From Stagnimonas sp. (GTDB lineage Bacteria; Pseudomonadota; Gammaproteobacteria; Nevskiales; Nevskiaceae): 61,058 bases of DNA. The notes beneath the pieces are model-generated. The model was given only the letters and a program-made list of their open reading frames with translations, ran no database searches and was not told where the DNA came from. Of the stretch, positions 1-7,984 are shown piece by piece. The stretch covers positions 1 through 61,058 of the forward strand of contig JAUYNO010000072.1 of assembly GCA_030696045.1 (NCBI GenBank), read 5' to 3'. The position numbers and the translations under genes are program-made. How positions within the stretch are numbered: the first letter of the stretch is position 1; every line of letters starts with the position of its first letter.

Positions 1-956
1 TTGAACAAGGTGTTGACGCCGGTGAAGGCGGTGAAGCGATGCTTGCCGAGTTCCTTCACGAAGCCCGGCATGTCGCGCGGATTGGTGATCAGCACGTTCT
101 TGCCGCCGACGCTCAGGAACAGCAGGCAGTTCACCGTCAGCGCGAAGATGTGGTACAGCGGCAGGGCAGTCACCACCAAATCCTCACCTTCCGCCAGCTG
201 CCCGCCCATCCAGGCGCGCATCTGCATCAGGTTGGAGATGATGTTGCCGTGGCTGAGCGTCGCGCCCTTCGACAGGCCGGTGGTGCCCCCGGTGTATTGC
301 AGGAAGGCAACGTCCTGGTGCCCGAGCTCGACCCGATGCATGGGCTGCGCCTTGCCGCGCGCCAGCGCGGTGCGGAACGGGACCGCGCCCGGAATGCTCC
401 AGGCCGGCACCATCTTCTTGATCCGCTTGACCACGAAGTTGGTGATCAGGCTCTTGGGAAAGCTGGCCATGTCGCCGATCTGGGTGCTGATGACAACCTC
501 GACCGGCGTCTTGCCCAGCACTTCCTGCAGGGTGATGCAGAAGTTCTCGATGACGACAATGCCACGGGCGCCGGAGTCCTTCAGCTGGTGCTCCAGCTCG
601 CGCGGCGTGTACAGCGGATTGACGTTCACCACCACCATGCCGGCACGCAGGATGCCGAAGATGGCGATCGGGTACTGGAGCAGGTTGGGCATCATCACCG
701 CCACGCGGTCGCCCTTGTGGAAGCCCAGCACGTTCTGCAGATAGCTGGCGAAGTCCTGCGAGAGACGATCCACGTCGTCGTAGCTGAGCTCGGCGCCCAT
801 GCATTCGTAGGCGCTGAGTAGCCGGAACTTCTCGCAGCTCTTCTCGACCAGGTCGGCGACCGAGCTGAAGGCGCTGGGGTCGATTTCCGCCGGCACGCCC
901 ACGCCATACTCCTTGAGCCAGACCCTGTCCGCCTCGGCGGCTCCACGCTGTGCCAT
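1..956 (-). CDS. fadD: Long-chain-fatty-acid--CoA ligase, 3' truncated by the window edge
   Basis: Adenylates long-chain fatty acids and transfers them to CoA, the entry step of beta-oxidation, at the inner face of the cytoplasmic membrane. The 318 visible codons follow E. coli FadD closely: MMPNLLQYP near residue 88, RAGM.VVNVNPLYTPRELEHQL near 104-125 and the ATP/AMP-binding signature YTGGTTGLSKG near 221-231. The ATG at 956 is preceded by GGGGAGAG. The frame stays open to base 3, so the C-terminal half, including the CoA-binding part, lies outside the window. The divergent side is a short non-coding gap before the YihY gene, which is read in the same direction. Family assignment is secure; substrate chain length cannot be read from sequence. 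Confidence 0.95.
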   Translation of the reverse strand, partial: MAQRGAAEADRVWLKEYGVGVPAEIDPSAFSSVADLVEKSCEKFRLLSAYECMGAELSYDDVDRLSQDFASYLQNVLGFHKGDRVAVMMPNLLQYPIAIFGILRAGMVVVNVNPLYTPRELEHQLKDSGARGIVVIENFCITLQEVLGKTPVEVVISTQIGDMASFPKSLITNFVVKRIKKMVPAWSIPGAVPFRTALARGKAQPMHRVELGHQDVAFLQYTGGTTGLSKGATLSHGNIISNLMQMRAWMGGQLAEGEDLVVTALPLYHIFALTVNCLLFLSVGGKNVLITNPRDMPGFVKELGKHRFTAFTGVNTLF

Positions 957-992
957 ATCTCTCCCCGTTGCAGGTATCGTCTGAATGGATGT

Positions 993-1038
993 CTTCAGCC
1001 CCGCAGTCGAGGGCTTGCGCGGGAGCCTTCAGCCCCGC
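993..1038. repeat. Two direct repeats upstream of fadD
   Basis: CTTCAGCCCCGC occurs at 993-1004 and again at 1027-1038, 34 bases apart, in the 114-base gap between the YihY gene and fadD. Their position in the fadD 5' region suggests a regulator site or a small local duplication. They do not look like the PsrA or FadR consensus sites I know. Confidence 0.35.
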
Positions 1039-1070
1039 CGTTAGTGCGCGGCATTATTAGGAATATTCGT

Positions 1071-2390
1071 TTACCGCGCCAGCGCAGCCGGCGCTGCTTG
1101 CTGCACCCACTGGCGCAGGCTGAGGGCGCCCACCGTCTCGGCGCTGGCATCCACCTGGTCGAGCCAGGCCGCCGCGTCGCGCAAACCTTCGGCGGCTTCC
1201 GGCCCGGTACCGCGGATCAGCTTCCACAGCGCGTGGACGCTGACGCCCTCGGGGTCGCGTGCCGGCACCCAACGCGGGCTGCCCTCGGCCTCGACCACCG
1301 CCAGCAGGCCAGCCAGTACCAAGGGCTCGGCCAGCGCCGAAACGGTCTGCTCGGAAACGCCCAGCAGGCGCGACAGCCGCTCGGCGGTGGGCGGTGGCTC
1401 AGCCCGAATGAAGCTCCGGACCACGGTGGCGACCAGCGCCAGGGTCGCCTGCTCGCAGGCGCGCGAGCCCTGGGGCGGCGCTTCGGCGAACGGCCCGAAG
1501 CGGTGCGGGAACTGGACGTAGTAGGCAATCTGGCAGCCGCAGAGCAGGATCAGCCAACCCAGGTAGAGCCAGATCAGCACGAAGATGACAATGGCGAAGC
1601 CGGAATAGATGGCGTTGTAGTTGGTGGCGCCGGCGACGAAGGCGGCGAAGGCGAAGCTGGCGCTCTGCCACAACAGCCCGGCCACCAGGCCGCCGACGAA
1701 GGCCGGCCGCAGCCGCACCCGGGTGTTGGGGATGAAGGCGTACAGGAAGCTGAACATGCCGACCATGACCAAATAAGGAAGCAGCGCGGTCAGCAGATAG
1801 AGCAGAAACCCGAAACCCGGCATCGAACCCAGCCAGGTCATCACCCGATTGTTGAGCAGGCTCGCCGTCAGGCCCAGCGCCAGGAAGGCCGCCATCGGGC
1901 CGATCATCAGCACCGCCAGATACTCGCCGAAGCGCTGCGACAGACCGCGCAGCCGCTCCACCCGCCAGATGTGATTGAAGGATTCCTCCACCTTCTGGAT
2001 CAGCGACATCGCTGAATACAACAGCAACAGGATGCCCACTGAACCGAGCAGGCCGACCTGGATCTTGTCGACAAAGCCGACAATGTTGCTTGCGACTTCC
2101 CGCGCCTGATCCGGGCCCAGGCCCTTGAGCGATTCCAGCAGGAAGGGTTCCAGGCTGTTGTGCACCCCCAGCGCCTTTAGCAGGGAAAAACCCAGGGCCA
2201 GCAACGGCGTCAGTGACAGCAGGGTGGTGTAGACCAGACTCATTGCCCGCAGGGACAGCTGTCCCTGCCAGAGCACGCTCAGCAGCGCCTCGGCACCACG
2301 GGCCAGCTCCAGCGCCCGGCGCTCCAGGCGGCCACGCGGCCGCAGCCGCCAAAGAGCGATACGCAGTTCTTGCAGGCGGTCGGCGATCAT
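1071..2390 (-). CDS. YihY/BrkB family inner-membrane protein
   Basis: A 439-residue polytopic membrane protein of the YihY (formerly mis-called RNase BN) family. Hydrophobic segments begin near residue 50 (RAMSLVYTTLLSLTPLLALG) and recur near 95-130, 150-215 and 225-290, giving about six helices. A soluble C-terminal part of roughly 130 residues looks like a winged-helix-type extension (TAERLSRLLGVSEQTVSALAEPLVLAGLL), which the longer members of the family carry. The role of the family is unknown; some members were linked to serum resistance. The gene stands between fadD and the phasin and is divergent from the latter. Family call is firm, function is not. Confidence 0.9.
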   Translation of the reverse strand: MIADRLQELRIALWRLRPRGRLERRALELARGAEALLSVLWQGQLSLRAMSLVYTTLLSLTPLLALGFSLLKALGVHNSLEPFLLESLKGLGPDQAREVASNIVGFVDKIQVGLLGSVGILLLLYSAMSLIQKVEESFNHIWRVERLRGLSQRFGEYLAVLMIGPMAAFLALGLTASLLNNRVMTWLGSMPGFGFLLYLLTALLPYLVMVGMFSFLYAFIPNTRVRLRPAFVGGLVAGLLWQSASFAFAAFVAGATNYNAIYSGFAIVIFVLIWLYLGWLILLCGCQIAYYVQFPHRFGPFAEAPPQGSRACEQATLALVATVVRSFIRAEPPPTAERLSRLLGVSEQTVSALAEPLVLAGLLAVVEAEGSPRWVPARDPEGVSVHALWKLIRGTGPEAAEGLRDAAAWLDQVDASAETVGALSLRQWVQQAAPAALAR

Positions 2391-2473
2391 GGCGGCATCC
2401 TAGCCGCAGACCGCCGGGCGGCATACCGACGCAAGCCCTCGCTGCCGCGCCGAAGGTGGGCGACCAGCGGCGC

Positions 2474-2502
2474 TTGACAGTGCCGCAGGCCAAAAATATG
2501 AT
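2474..2502 (+). promoter_or_regulatory. Near-consensus sigma-70 promoter of the phasin gene
   Basis: TTGACA at 2474-2479 and TATGAT at 2497-2502 are separated by exactly 17 bases. This is a perfect -35 box and a five-of-six -10 box, 78 bases before the phasin ATG. Transcription would begin near 2508-2510. Such a strong promoter in a GC-rich genome fits an abundant granule protein held off by a repressor. Confidence 0.75.
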
Positions 2503-2504
2503 GC

Positions 2505-2531
2505 GCTGCAGCAAATGTTGCATTGCAGCAC
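2505..2531. promoter_or_regulatory. Candidate PhaR-type operator overlapping the phasin transcription start
   Basis: GCTGCA (2505-2510) and its reverse complement TGCAGC (2524-2529) flank TGTTGCATTGCA, so the block is a TGC/GCA-rich dyad. PhaR repressors of other proteobacteria bind TGC-rich dyads at phaP promoters. The site lies directly after the -10 box and over the expected start point, where a repressor would block RNA polymerase. Assignment to PhaR is inference; no phaR gene is in the window. Confidence 0.5.
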
Positions 2532-2579
2532 AAACGCAGCACACTACTTTTTCCCACACTCGTTTTGATGGAGTTACTC

Positions 2580-3047
2580 ATGGACGTCCAGTCACTGATC
2601 ACCGAAGTTACCGGCCGCGCCGAGAAGATCGCCGCGCAGAGCCAGGAAGTTGCCACCATTGGCTTCGACACCCTGAAGACCGCCAACGGCATCGTCATCG
2701 AGACCGTGCAGACCCTCGCCAAGACCAACGGCGACGCCGCTGTCGCCCTGTTCGGCGAAGCCAAGACCAGCTTCGAGAAGGCCAGCAAGGCCGGCGCCAA
2801 GGCCGTGATCGCCGATCCGGTTGCCTACCTGCCCGTCACCACCCCGGCGGTCGAAGCCTTCAATGCCTCGGTCAAGACCCTGGTCGACACCCGTGGTGAA
2901 CTGGCCAAGACCTTTGAAGGCGGCTACAGCAGCATCAAGGCCACCATCGGCGGCAAGCCGGTTGCCGCCGCCAAGAAGACGGTGAAGGCCGCCACCAAGA
3001 CCACCGTGAAGACGGTCAAGGCTGTCGCCAAGAAGGCGAAGGCCTAA
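2580..3047 (+). CDS. Phasin family protein (PHA granule coat)
   Basis: Phasins coat polyhydroxyalkanoate granules in the cytoplasm and set their number and size. The 155-residue product is amphipathic and helical (FDTLKTANGIVIETVQTLAK; LFGEAKTSFEKASKAGAKAV) and ends in a Lys/Ala tail (AAKKTVKAATKTTVKTVK), a layout common in phasins and in PhaF-like DNA-binding tails. The start at 2580 is chosen because GGAG sits six bases upstream; an in-frame ATG at 2523 would lie inside the operator and lacks a ribosome site. A strong promoter and a strong terminator isolate it as a single-gene unit. A 155-residue length is typical. No PHA synthase is in the window. Confidence 0.88.
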   Translation: MDVQSLITEVTGRAEKIAAQSQEVATIGFDTLKTANGIVIETVQTLAKTNGDAAVALFGEAKTSFEKASKAGAKAVIADPVAYLPVTTPAVEAFNASVKTLVDTRGELAKTFEGGYSSIKATIGGKPVAAAKKTVKAATKTTVKTVKAVAKKAKA

Positions 3048-3105
3048 GCAGAAAGCCTTCTCACCGGGGGCTTTCCTCCCTCGGACCCCGATGAGAAACG
3101 CTCCG

Positions 3106-3137
3106 CAGGGCCGGCTCACCCCGGCCCTGTTTTTTTT
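3106..3137 (+). terminator. Intrinsic terminator after the phasin gene
   Basis: CAGGGCCGG (3106-3114) pairs with CCGGCCCTG (3121-3129) around a six-base loop and is followed by eight T residues (3130-3137). It closes the phasin transcript 58 bases after the stop codon. Confidence 0.92.
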
Positions 3138-3201
3138 GTTGCCGCCGCATTCCGTCGCGGCGAGGTCGTGCCTCAACCCCGGCTTACTAGGAGTCGGATC
3201 G

Positions 3202-3459
3202 ATGAATCCCAAACACGCTTTAACGCTCGCCCGCGAGGGCCTGAGCCTGCTGGCCGAGCACGAGACCAATGCGCTGGGCGATCACCTGCTGGCGCTCAAC
3301 CGCCGCGTGCGGGTGGCGCGCAAGGCGCGCTCGCTGGGCGAACTGCTGCGCGATCAGCTGGATCTGCTGCCGGATACCGGTGCCCGTCTGCACCGCGATC
3401 AGCGCCTGCGCCTGCAACTGCTCACCGGCCTGCGGCGCGACCTGCGCAACGCCCCGTAG
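3202..3459 (+). CDS. Small helical protein of unknown function
   Basis: An 85-residue, Leu/Arg-rich protein (for example ALTLAREGLSLLAEHE and RSLGELLRDQLDLLPDT). AGGAG eight bases before the ATG at 3202 and near-uniform G/C third codon positions support real coding. It has no signal peptide or membrane segment and is predicted to be all helix. It lies 65 bases after the phasin terminator, so it needs its own promoter. Its amphipathic character and the neighbouring phasin suggest a granule- or phasin-associated role, but that is only inference. It faces the DUF6489-like gene, with 16 bases between the stops. Confidence 0.65.
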   Translation: MNPKHALTLAREGLSLLAEHETNALGDHLLALNRRVRVARKARSLGELLRDQLDLLPDTGARLHRDQRLRLQLLTGLRRDLRNAP

Positions 3460-3475
3460 CAAGGCCTGAATCGAT

Positions 3476-3817
3476 TCAGGCGCCGCGCGTCTTCTTGGCG
3501 CCACGCCGGCGCGGCTTGCCAGCCGCGGCGGCCTGACCGCGCGATTTGCGCGCCGGCTCCGGAGCCGGCGGCTCCGCCTCACTCACTCTCACCTTCACGC
3601 TCGACAGCAGCCGCTGCATGGCCGCCGAACCGGTGTCCTTCAGCGTCCCCAGGTTGTCGCGCACGAACTCCGCCGCTGGACTCAGGTTCTCGCTGGCCTG
3701 GTCCATCTTGTCGCGCAGGAAGGACAGCAGGTCCTCCTGCAGACCGGCGACATCCGGCAAGCCCAGGAAGCGGCGCAGCTCTTCGGGTTTGACGTCGATC
3801 TCGACCTTGATCTGCAT
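3476..3817 (-). CDS. DUF6489-like small protein with basic C-terminal tail
   Basis: A 113-residue protein starting MQIKVEIDVKPEELRRFLGLPDV, the opening I associate with the DUF6489 family. The middle is an amphipathic helix (LLSFLRDKMDQASENLSPAAEFV) that resembles phasin-like segments. The last 30 residues are Pro/Ala/Lys/Arg-rich (GKPRRRGAKKTRGA) and could bind DNA or a granule surface. AGGAG precedes the ATG at 3817. It follows the MAPEG gene by nine bases on the same strand and is probably cotranscribed with it. Function is unknown; a link to PHA granules is a guess from the neighbouring phasin. Confidence 0.72.
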   Translation of the reverse strand: MQIKVEIDVKPEELRRFLGLPDVAGLQEDLLSFLRDKMDQASENLSPAAEFVRDNLGTLKDTGSAAMQRLLSSVKVRVSEAEPPAPEPARKSRGQAAAAGKPRRRGAKKTRGA

Positions 3818-3826
3818 GAACAGCTC

Positions 3827-4198
3827 CTAGGCGGCGGACACGAACAGGGCGATGACGCAGCCCGAGGCGGCAAGCCACATCAGCGAACGCAGGGTGGCCT
3901 TGTCGGCCAGATAGCACAAGCCGTACAACAGGCGGAAGCCGATGAAGGCGAGCGCCAGCGCATCGGCGCGGCCATTGGCGCCCAGCACCAGGTGGTTGAC
4001 GATCACCGCCGCCGCGAACGCCGGGAAGGCCTCGAAGCTGTTGAGCTGGGTCCAGTGCGCACGCTGCCGCCAGCCTTCGACGGTCTCGAAATAGGCGCGC
4101 GGGCGGGCGTTGTCGAAACGCCGGCTCCACTTGGCCGCCAGCGTGAAGGGAAACGGCAGGAAGGCCGCCGCCAGCACGCACCAGAAGGCAATGGTCAT
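3827..4198 (-). CDS. MAPEG family membrane protein
   Basis: A 123-residue protein with four hydrophobic segments (near residues 3-22, 55-70, 78-95 and 102-122) and the MAPEG-type stretch NSFEAFPAFAAAVIV. The family includes membrane glutathione transferases and eicosanoid enzymes; bacterial short members are mostly uncharacterised. It starts four bases after the purC stop on the same strand, so it is likely the distal gene of a purC transcript. No catalytic claim is possible from sequence. Confidence 0.82.
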   Translation of the reverse strand: MTIAFWCVLAAAFLPFPFTLAAKWSRRFDNARPRAYFETVEGWRQRAHWTQLNSFEAFPAFAAAVIVNHLVLGANGRADALALAFIGFRLLYGLCYLADKATLRSLMWLAASGCVIALFVSAA

Positions 4199-4202
4199 GT
4201 CC

Positions 4203-5087
4203 CTACTCCATCAACAGGCGCTGGACTTCGCGGTACTTCGCGGCGGTCTTCGCCACCACTTCGTCCGGCAGGTTCGGCCCCGGCGCCTTCTTGTCCCAGT
4301 CCAGGGTTTCCAGGTAATCGCGGACGAACTGCTTGTCGAAGCTGGGCGGGCTGCTGCCGGGCACCCAGGTCGCCGCCGGCCAGAAACGCGAGGAATCCGG
4401 CGTCAGCACCTCGTCGATCAGGTGCACGCGGCCCTTGTCGTCGACGCCGAACTCGAACTTGGTGTCGGCGATGATGATGCCGCGCCGCGCTGCGAACTCC
4501 GCCGCCTGCCGGTAGATGGTCAGGGTGTAGTGCTTGAGCTGGGCGGCCAGCTCGGCGCCCACCAGCTCGACCACGCGGGCGTAGTCGATGTTCTCGTCGT
4601 GCTGGCCGGCCGGCGCCTTCCAGGCCGGGGTGAAGATCGGCTCCGGCAGCTTGTCGGCCTGACGCAGGCCGGGCGGCAGGCTGACGCCGCAGACCGCGCC
4701 GCTGGCCTGGTAGTCCTTCCAGCCGGAGCCGATCAGATAGCCGCGCGCGACGCATTCCACCGGCAGCGCCTTGAGCTTCTTGACGATCACCGCCCGCCCC
4801 TCGCACTCCGCCAGCTCGCGGGCGTCGAGCCAGTCGGCGAGCCGCATGTCCGGCGCCATCTGGTTGGGCAGCAGCCCGGCATAACGCTGCATCCAGAAAC
4901 TGGTCAGCGCAGTCAGCACCGCGCCCTTGCCGGGGATCGGGCAGGGCAGGATCACGTCGAAGGCCGACAGCCGGTCGGTGGTGACCAGCAGCATGTGCTG
5001 TTCGCCCACGGCGAAGATGTCGCGCACCTTGCCGGCGTGGATCTTCTTCAGGCTGGTGATGCTGGAGGTGTGGAGCGGTGCGGTCAT
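4203..5087 (-). CDS. purC: Phosphoribosylaminoimidazole-succinocarboxamide synthase
   Basis: SAICAR synthase joins CAIR and aspartate with ATP in de novo purine synthesis in the cytoplasm. The 294-residue protein is of the longer type (E. coli PurC has 237). Visible hallmarks are the N-terminal [43 protein letters not shown] and the late [27 protein letters not shown]. The ATG at 5087 puts the conserved N-terminus at residue 15; longer in-frame versions upstream only add non-conserved sequence that runs into the rpe promoter region. The ribosome site is weak. It is divergent from rpe across 85 bases. Confidence 0.95.
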   Translation of the reverse strand: MTAPLHTSSITSLKKIHAGKVRDIFAVGEQHMLLVTTDRLSAFDVILPCPIPGKGAVLTALTSFWMQRYAGLLPNQMAPDMRLADWLDARELAECEGRAVIVKKLKALPVECVARGYLIGSGWKDYQASGAVCGVSLPPGLRQADKLPEPIFTPAWKAPAGQHDENIDYARVVELVGAELAAQLKHYTLTIYRQAAEFAARRGIIIADTKFEFGVDDKGRVHLIDEVLTPDSSRFWPAATWVPGSSPPSFDKQFVRDYLETLDWDKKAPGPNLPDEVVAKTAAKYREVQRLLME

Positions 5088-5172
5088 GGTCTTCGGGCCG
5101 GCGGAATGCGCGGATTGTCGGGCTTCGCGCCTGCCAACGCCAAGCGCCGGGGCATCTCTGGGATAATGCGGC

Positions 5173-5847
5173 ATGGCCAAGCTCGCTCCCGTCATCGCCC
5201 CCTCGATCCTCTCCGCCGATCTCGCCCGCCTCGGCGAGGACGTGCAGCGCGTCATCGACGCCGGCGCCGACTGGGTGCACTTCGACGTGATGGACAACCA
5301 CTACGTCCCCAACCTCACCTTCGGGCCGGCCATCGCCGAGGCCCTGCGCAAGTATGGCGTCCAGGCGCCGCTGGACGTGCATCTGATGGTGGAGCCGGTG
5401 GATGCGCTGGCACAGTCCTTCGCCAAGGCCGGCGCCGACCTCATCAGCTTTCATCCGGAAGCCACCCGCCACATCGACCGCAGCCTGCAGGCGATCAAGG
5501 CCGCCGGCTGCCAGAGCGGCCTGGTATTCAACCCGGCGACGCCGCTGGACTGCCTCAAGCACGTGCTCGACAAGGTCGATCTGGTGCTGATCATGTCGGT
5601 CAACCCCGGTTTTGGCGGCCAGAGCTTCATCCCCGAAGCACTCAACAAGCTGCGCCAGGCGCGTGCGCTGATCGACGCCAGCGGTCGCGCGATCCGGCTG
5701 GAGATCGACGGTGGCGTCAAGATCGACAACATCCGCGAGATCGCTGCCGCCGGGGCCGATGCCTTCGTCGCCGGCTCGGCGATTTTCGGGGCCGGCGACT
5801 ACGCTGCTACCATTCGCGCCATGCGTGAAGAGATCGCCAAGGCCTGA
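5173..5847 (+). CDS. rpe: Ribulose-phosphate 3-epimerase
   Basis: Interconverts ribulose 5-phosphate and xylulose 5-phosphate in the pentose phosphate pathway. The 224-residue TIM-barrel protein shows [12 protein letters not shown], the metal/catalytic [40 protein letters not shown] and the phosphate-binding [11 protein letters not shown] and GSAIFGA. Length is standard. Its stop codon is two bases before the tryptophan leader ATG, so rpe and the trp genes may share a transcript. In many relatives gph lies between rpe and trpE; it is absent here. Confidence 0.97.
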   Translation: MAKLAPVIAPSILSADLARLGEDVQRVIDAGADWVHFDVMDNHYVPNLTFGPAIAEALRKYGVQAPLDVHLMVEPVDALAQSFAKAGADLISFHPEATRHIDRSLQAIKAAGCQSGLVFNPATPLDCLKHVLDKVDLVLIMSVNPGFGGQSFIPEALNKLRQARALIDASGRAIRLEIDGGVKIDNIREIAAAGADAFVAGSAIFGAGDYAATIRAMREEIAKA

Positions 5848-5849
5848 AC

Positions 5850-5900
5850 ATGAATCCGCGTCCGCACCTGCGTGCCGCGCGCCATTGCTGGCGATGGTGA
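5850..5900 (+). CDS. trpL: Tryptophan leader peptide
   Basis: A 16-codon reading frame, MNPRPHLRAARHCWRW, with Trp at codons 14 and 16 immediately before the TGA. It begins two bases after the rpe stop, with AAGG seven bases upstream, and ends 72 bases before trpE. Two Trp codons in a short leader just before trpE is the hallmark of ribosome-mediated control: scarce Trp-tRNA stalls a ribosome at the peptide end. Trp is otherwise rare. The peptide itself has no expected function. The call rests on position, ribosome site and Trp placement; a chance frame is the alternative. Confidence 0.7.
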   Translation: MNPRPHLRAARHCWRW

Positions 5901-5959
5901 ACCTGCGTCCGATCCACGACTGATCCGATCCGCCCGTTCACCGCGCGCCGCGTGCGCGC
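5896..5959 (+). promoter_or_regulatory. trp leader RNA structures
   Basis: GGTGAAC (5896-5902), which overlaps the second Trp codon and the stop of the leader, is fully complementary to GTTCACC (5936-5942). Next to it GCGCGC (5943-5948) and GCGCGC (5954-5959) form a hairpin with a five-base loop, ending 13 bases before the trpE ATG. A ribosome stalled on the Trp codons would cover the first arm. There is no T-run, so if this is a switch it would act on translation initiation or through Rho rather than as an intrinsic attenuator. Confidence 0.45.
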
Positions 5960-5972
5960 CGCCCAGAAGAAC

Positions 5973-7403
5973 ATGCCCACCCAACACCTGATCGCGCTTA
6001 CCCGCGAACTGCCCGGCGACCTCGACACGCCGGTCGGCGCCTATCTCAAGCTGGCCAACGAGCCTTACAGCTACCTGCTCGAATCGATGCAGGGCGGCGA
6101 GCAATGGGGCCGCTATTCCTTCATCGGCCTGGCCTGCCGCGAGATTGTCCGGGTCCACAACCGCCGGGTCCGGGTCGAGCGCAGCGGCCAGACCGTGTTC
6201 GATCAGCAGGTCGCCGAGCCACTGGCCTTCATCCGCGAGCACACCCGCAAGGTGCAGGCGCCACTGCCGGGCGCGCTGCGCTTCACCGGCGGCTGGGTCG
6301 GCTACTTCGGCTTCGAGACCGTGCGCTATGTCGAACCCAAGCTGGATCACGACCTGCCCGATCCGCTCGGTACGCCCGACATCCTGCTGATGCGCTCCGA
6401 CGAAGTGCTGGTGTTCGACACCCTGCGCGCCACCATCACCCTGGTCGTGCATGTCGAGGACCAAGCCGAGGCGCGCGCCTTGGGCGAGCGCCGGCTGAAC
6501 GAGTTGCAGCACCGGCTGGCGGCACCACTGCGGCAGTCGCGCGCGCCGCTGAGCGGTGGCGACGAGTTGCCCTTCGTGTCGAGCATGGGCGAGGCCGCCT
6601 ACAAGGCGGCGGTGCAGCGCATCAAAGACTACACCGCCGCTGGCGACGTGATGCAGGTGGTGCCGGCGCACCGGCTGTCGGCGCCCTTCCGCGCCGACCC
6701 GGTGCAGCTCTATCGCGCCATCCGCCGGCTCAACCCCTCGCCCTATCTGTACTGCCTGCATCTGGGCGATCACCACGTGGTCGGCTCCAGCCCCGAGATC
6801 CTGGTGCGGGTGCAGGATGGCCTGGCCACCGTGCGCCCGATTGCCGGCACCCGCCGGCGCGGCGCCACGCCCGAGGAGGACCGCGCGCTGGAGGCCGAGC
6901 TGCTCGCCGATCCCAAGGAGATCGCCGAACACCTGATGCTGATCGACCTCGGCCGCAACGACATCGGCCGGGTCGCCGAGACCGGCAGCGTCAAGCTCAC
7001 CGACAAGATGGCGATCGAGCGCTACAGCCACGTCATGCACATCGTCAGCAATGTCACCGGCCGCCTGAAGCCGGGCCTGGACGCGCTCGACGCACTCGCC
7101 GCCACCTTCCCCGCCGGCACCCTCAGCGGTGCGCCCAAGGTCCGGGCGATGGAGATCATCCAGGAACTGGAACCGCACAAGCGCGGCATCTACGGCGGCG
7201 CGGTTGGCTACCTCGGCTGGTGCGGCAACATGGACATGGCCATCGCCATCCGTACCGCCGTCATCAAGGACGGCCAGATCCACATCCAGGCCGGCGCCGG
7301 CGTGGTCGCCGACTCCGACCCGCAATCCGAGTGGGACGAGACCATGAGCAAGGCCAGGGCCATGATGCGCGCGGCGGCGCAAGCCGCGGGGAGCGCGCCA
7401 TGA
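5973..7403 (+). CDS. trpE: Anthranilate synthase component I
   Basis: Converts chorismate to anthranilate with ammonia supplied by TrpG. The 476-residue protein carries the Trp feedback motif LLES near residues 35-38 and the chorismate-binding core: [45 protein letters not shown] and the C-terminal [20 protein letters not shown] chose the ATG at 5973; a GTG at 5952 is in frame but lies inside the leader hairpin. The ribosome site is poor, in line with control through the leader. The stop overlaps the trpG start (ATGA), so synthesis of the two subunits is coupled. Confidence 0.96.
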   Translation: MPTQHLIALTRELPGDLDTPVGAYLKLANEPYSYLLESMQGGEQWGRYSFIGLACREIVRVHNRRVRVERSGQTVFDQQVAEPLAFIREHTRKVQAPLPGALRFTGGWVGYFGFETVRYVEPKLDHDLPDPLGTPDILLMRSDEVLVFDTLRATITLVVHVEDQAEARALGERRLNELQHRLAAPLRQSRAPLSGGDELPFVSSMGEAAYKAAVQRIKDYTAAGDVMQVVPAHRLSAPFRADPVQLYRAIRRLNPSPYLYCLHLGDHHVVGSSPEILVRVQDGLATVRPIAGTRRRGATPEEDRALEAELLADPKEIAEHLMLIDLGRNDIGRVAETGSVKLTDKMAIERYSHVMHIVSNVTGRLKPGLDALDALAATFPAGTLSGAPKVRAMEIIQELEPHKRGIYGGAVGYLGWCGNMDMAIAIRTAVIKDGQIHIQAGAGVVADSDPQSEWDETMSKARAMMRAAAQAAGSAP

Positions 7404-7984
7404 TTCTCATGATCGACAACTACGACTCCTTCACCTACAACCTCGTGCAGTACTTCGGCGAGCTGGGGGCGGAGGTGCGGGTGTATCGCAACGACCAGAT
7501 CACGGTCGACCAGGTCGCCGCGCTCAAACCCGATCAGATCGTGCTCTCGCCCGGCCCCTGCACCCCCAACGAAGCCGGCATCTGCCTGGAGCTGATCGAA
7601 CGGCTCAAGGGCCAGTTCCCGATTCTGGGCGTCTGCCTAGGCCACCAGAGCATCGGCCAGGCCTTTGGCGGCACGGTGAAGCGCGCGCGGCAGGTGATGC
7701 ACGGCAAGACTTCGCCGGTGCACCACTCCGGCAAGGGCGTGTTCGCCGGCCTGCCCTCGCCGTTCACCGCGACCCGCTACCACTCGTTGATCGTCGATAG
7801 CGCCGACCTGCCGGACTGCTTCGAGATCACCGCCTGGACCCAGCACGCCAATGGCGCCATGGACGAGATCATGGGCCTGCGCCACAAGACCTTGCCCATC
7901 GAGGGTGTGCAGTTCCATCCCGAGTCGATCCTGACCGAGCATGGCCACGCGATGCTGAAGAACTTCCTGGAGGAGTACGCATGA
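7400..7984 (+). CDS. trpG: Anthranilate synthase component II, glutamine amidotransferase
   Basis: Releases ammonia from glutamine and passes it to TrpE. The 194-residue class I amidotransferase has the nucleophile motif [15 protein letters not shown] (Cys near 79), [12 protein letters not shown] and the His-Glu pair in [14 protein letters not shown]. It may also serve PabB, as in organisms with one shared TrpG/PabA; the sequence does not decide. Start and stop overlap trpE and trpD respectively by four bases, so the genes form one coupled operon. Confidence 0.96.
   Translation: MILMIDNYDSFTYNLVQYFGELGAEVRVYRNDQITVDQVAALKPDQIVLSPGPCTPNEAGICLELIERLKGQFPILGVCLGHQSIGQAFGGTVKRARQVMHGKTSPVHHSGKGVFAGLPSPFTATRYHSLIVDSADLPDCFEITAWTQHANGAMDEIMGLRHKTLPIEGVQFHPESILTEHGHAMLKNFLEEYA

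Noticed and set aside
2523..2579. An upstream start for the phasin at 2523
   Set aside because: It lacks a ribosome site and lies inside the operator dyad; the ATG at 2580 has GGAG at the right distance.
5901..5972. A classical intrinsic attenuator before trpE
   Set aside because: Hairpins exist, but no T-run follows; only a translational or Rho-type mechanism is compatible.
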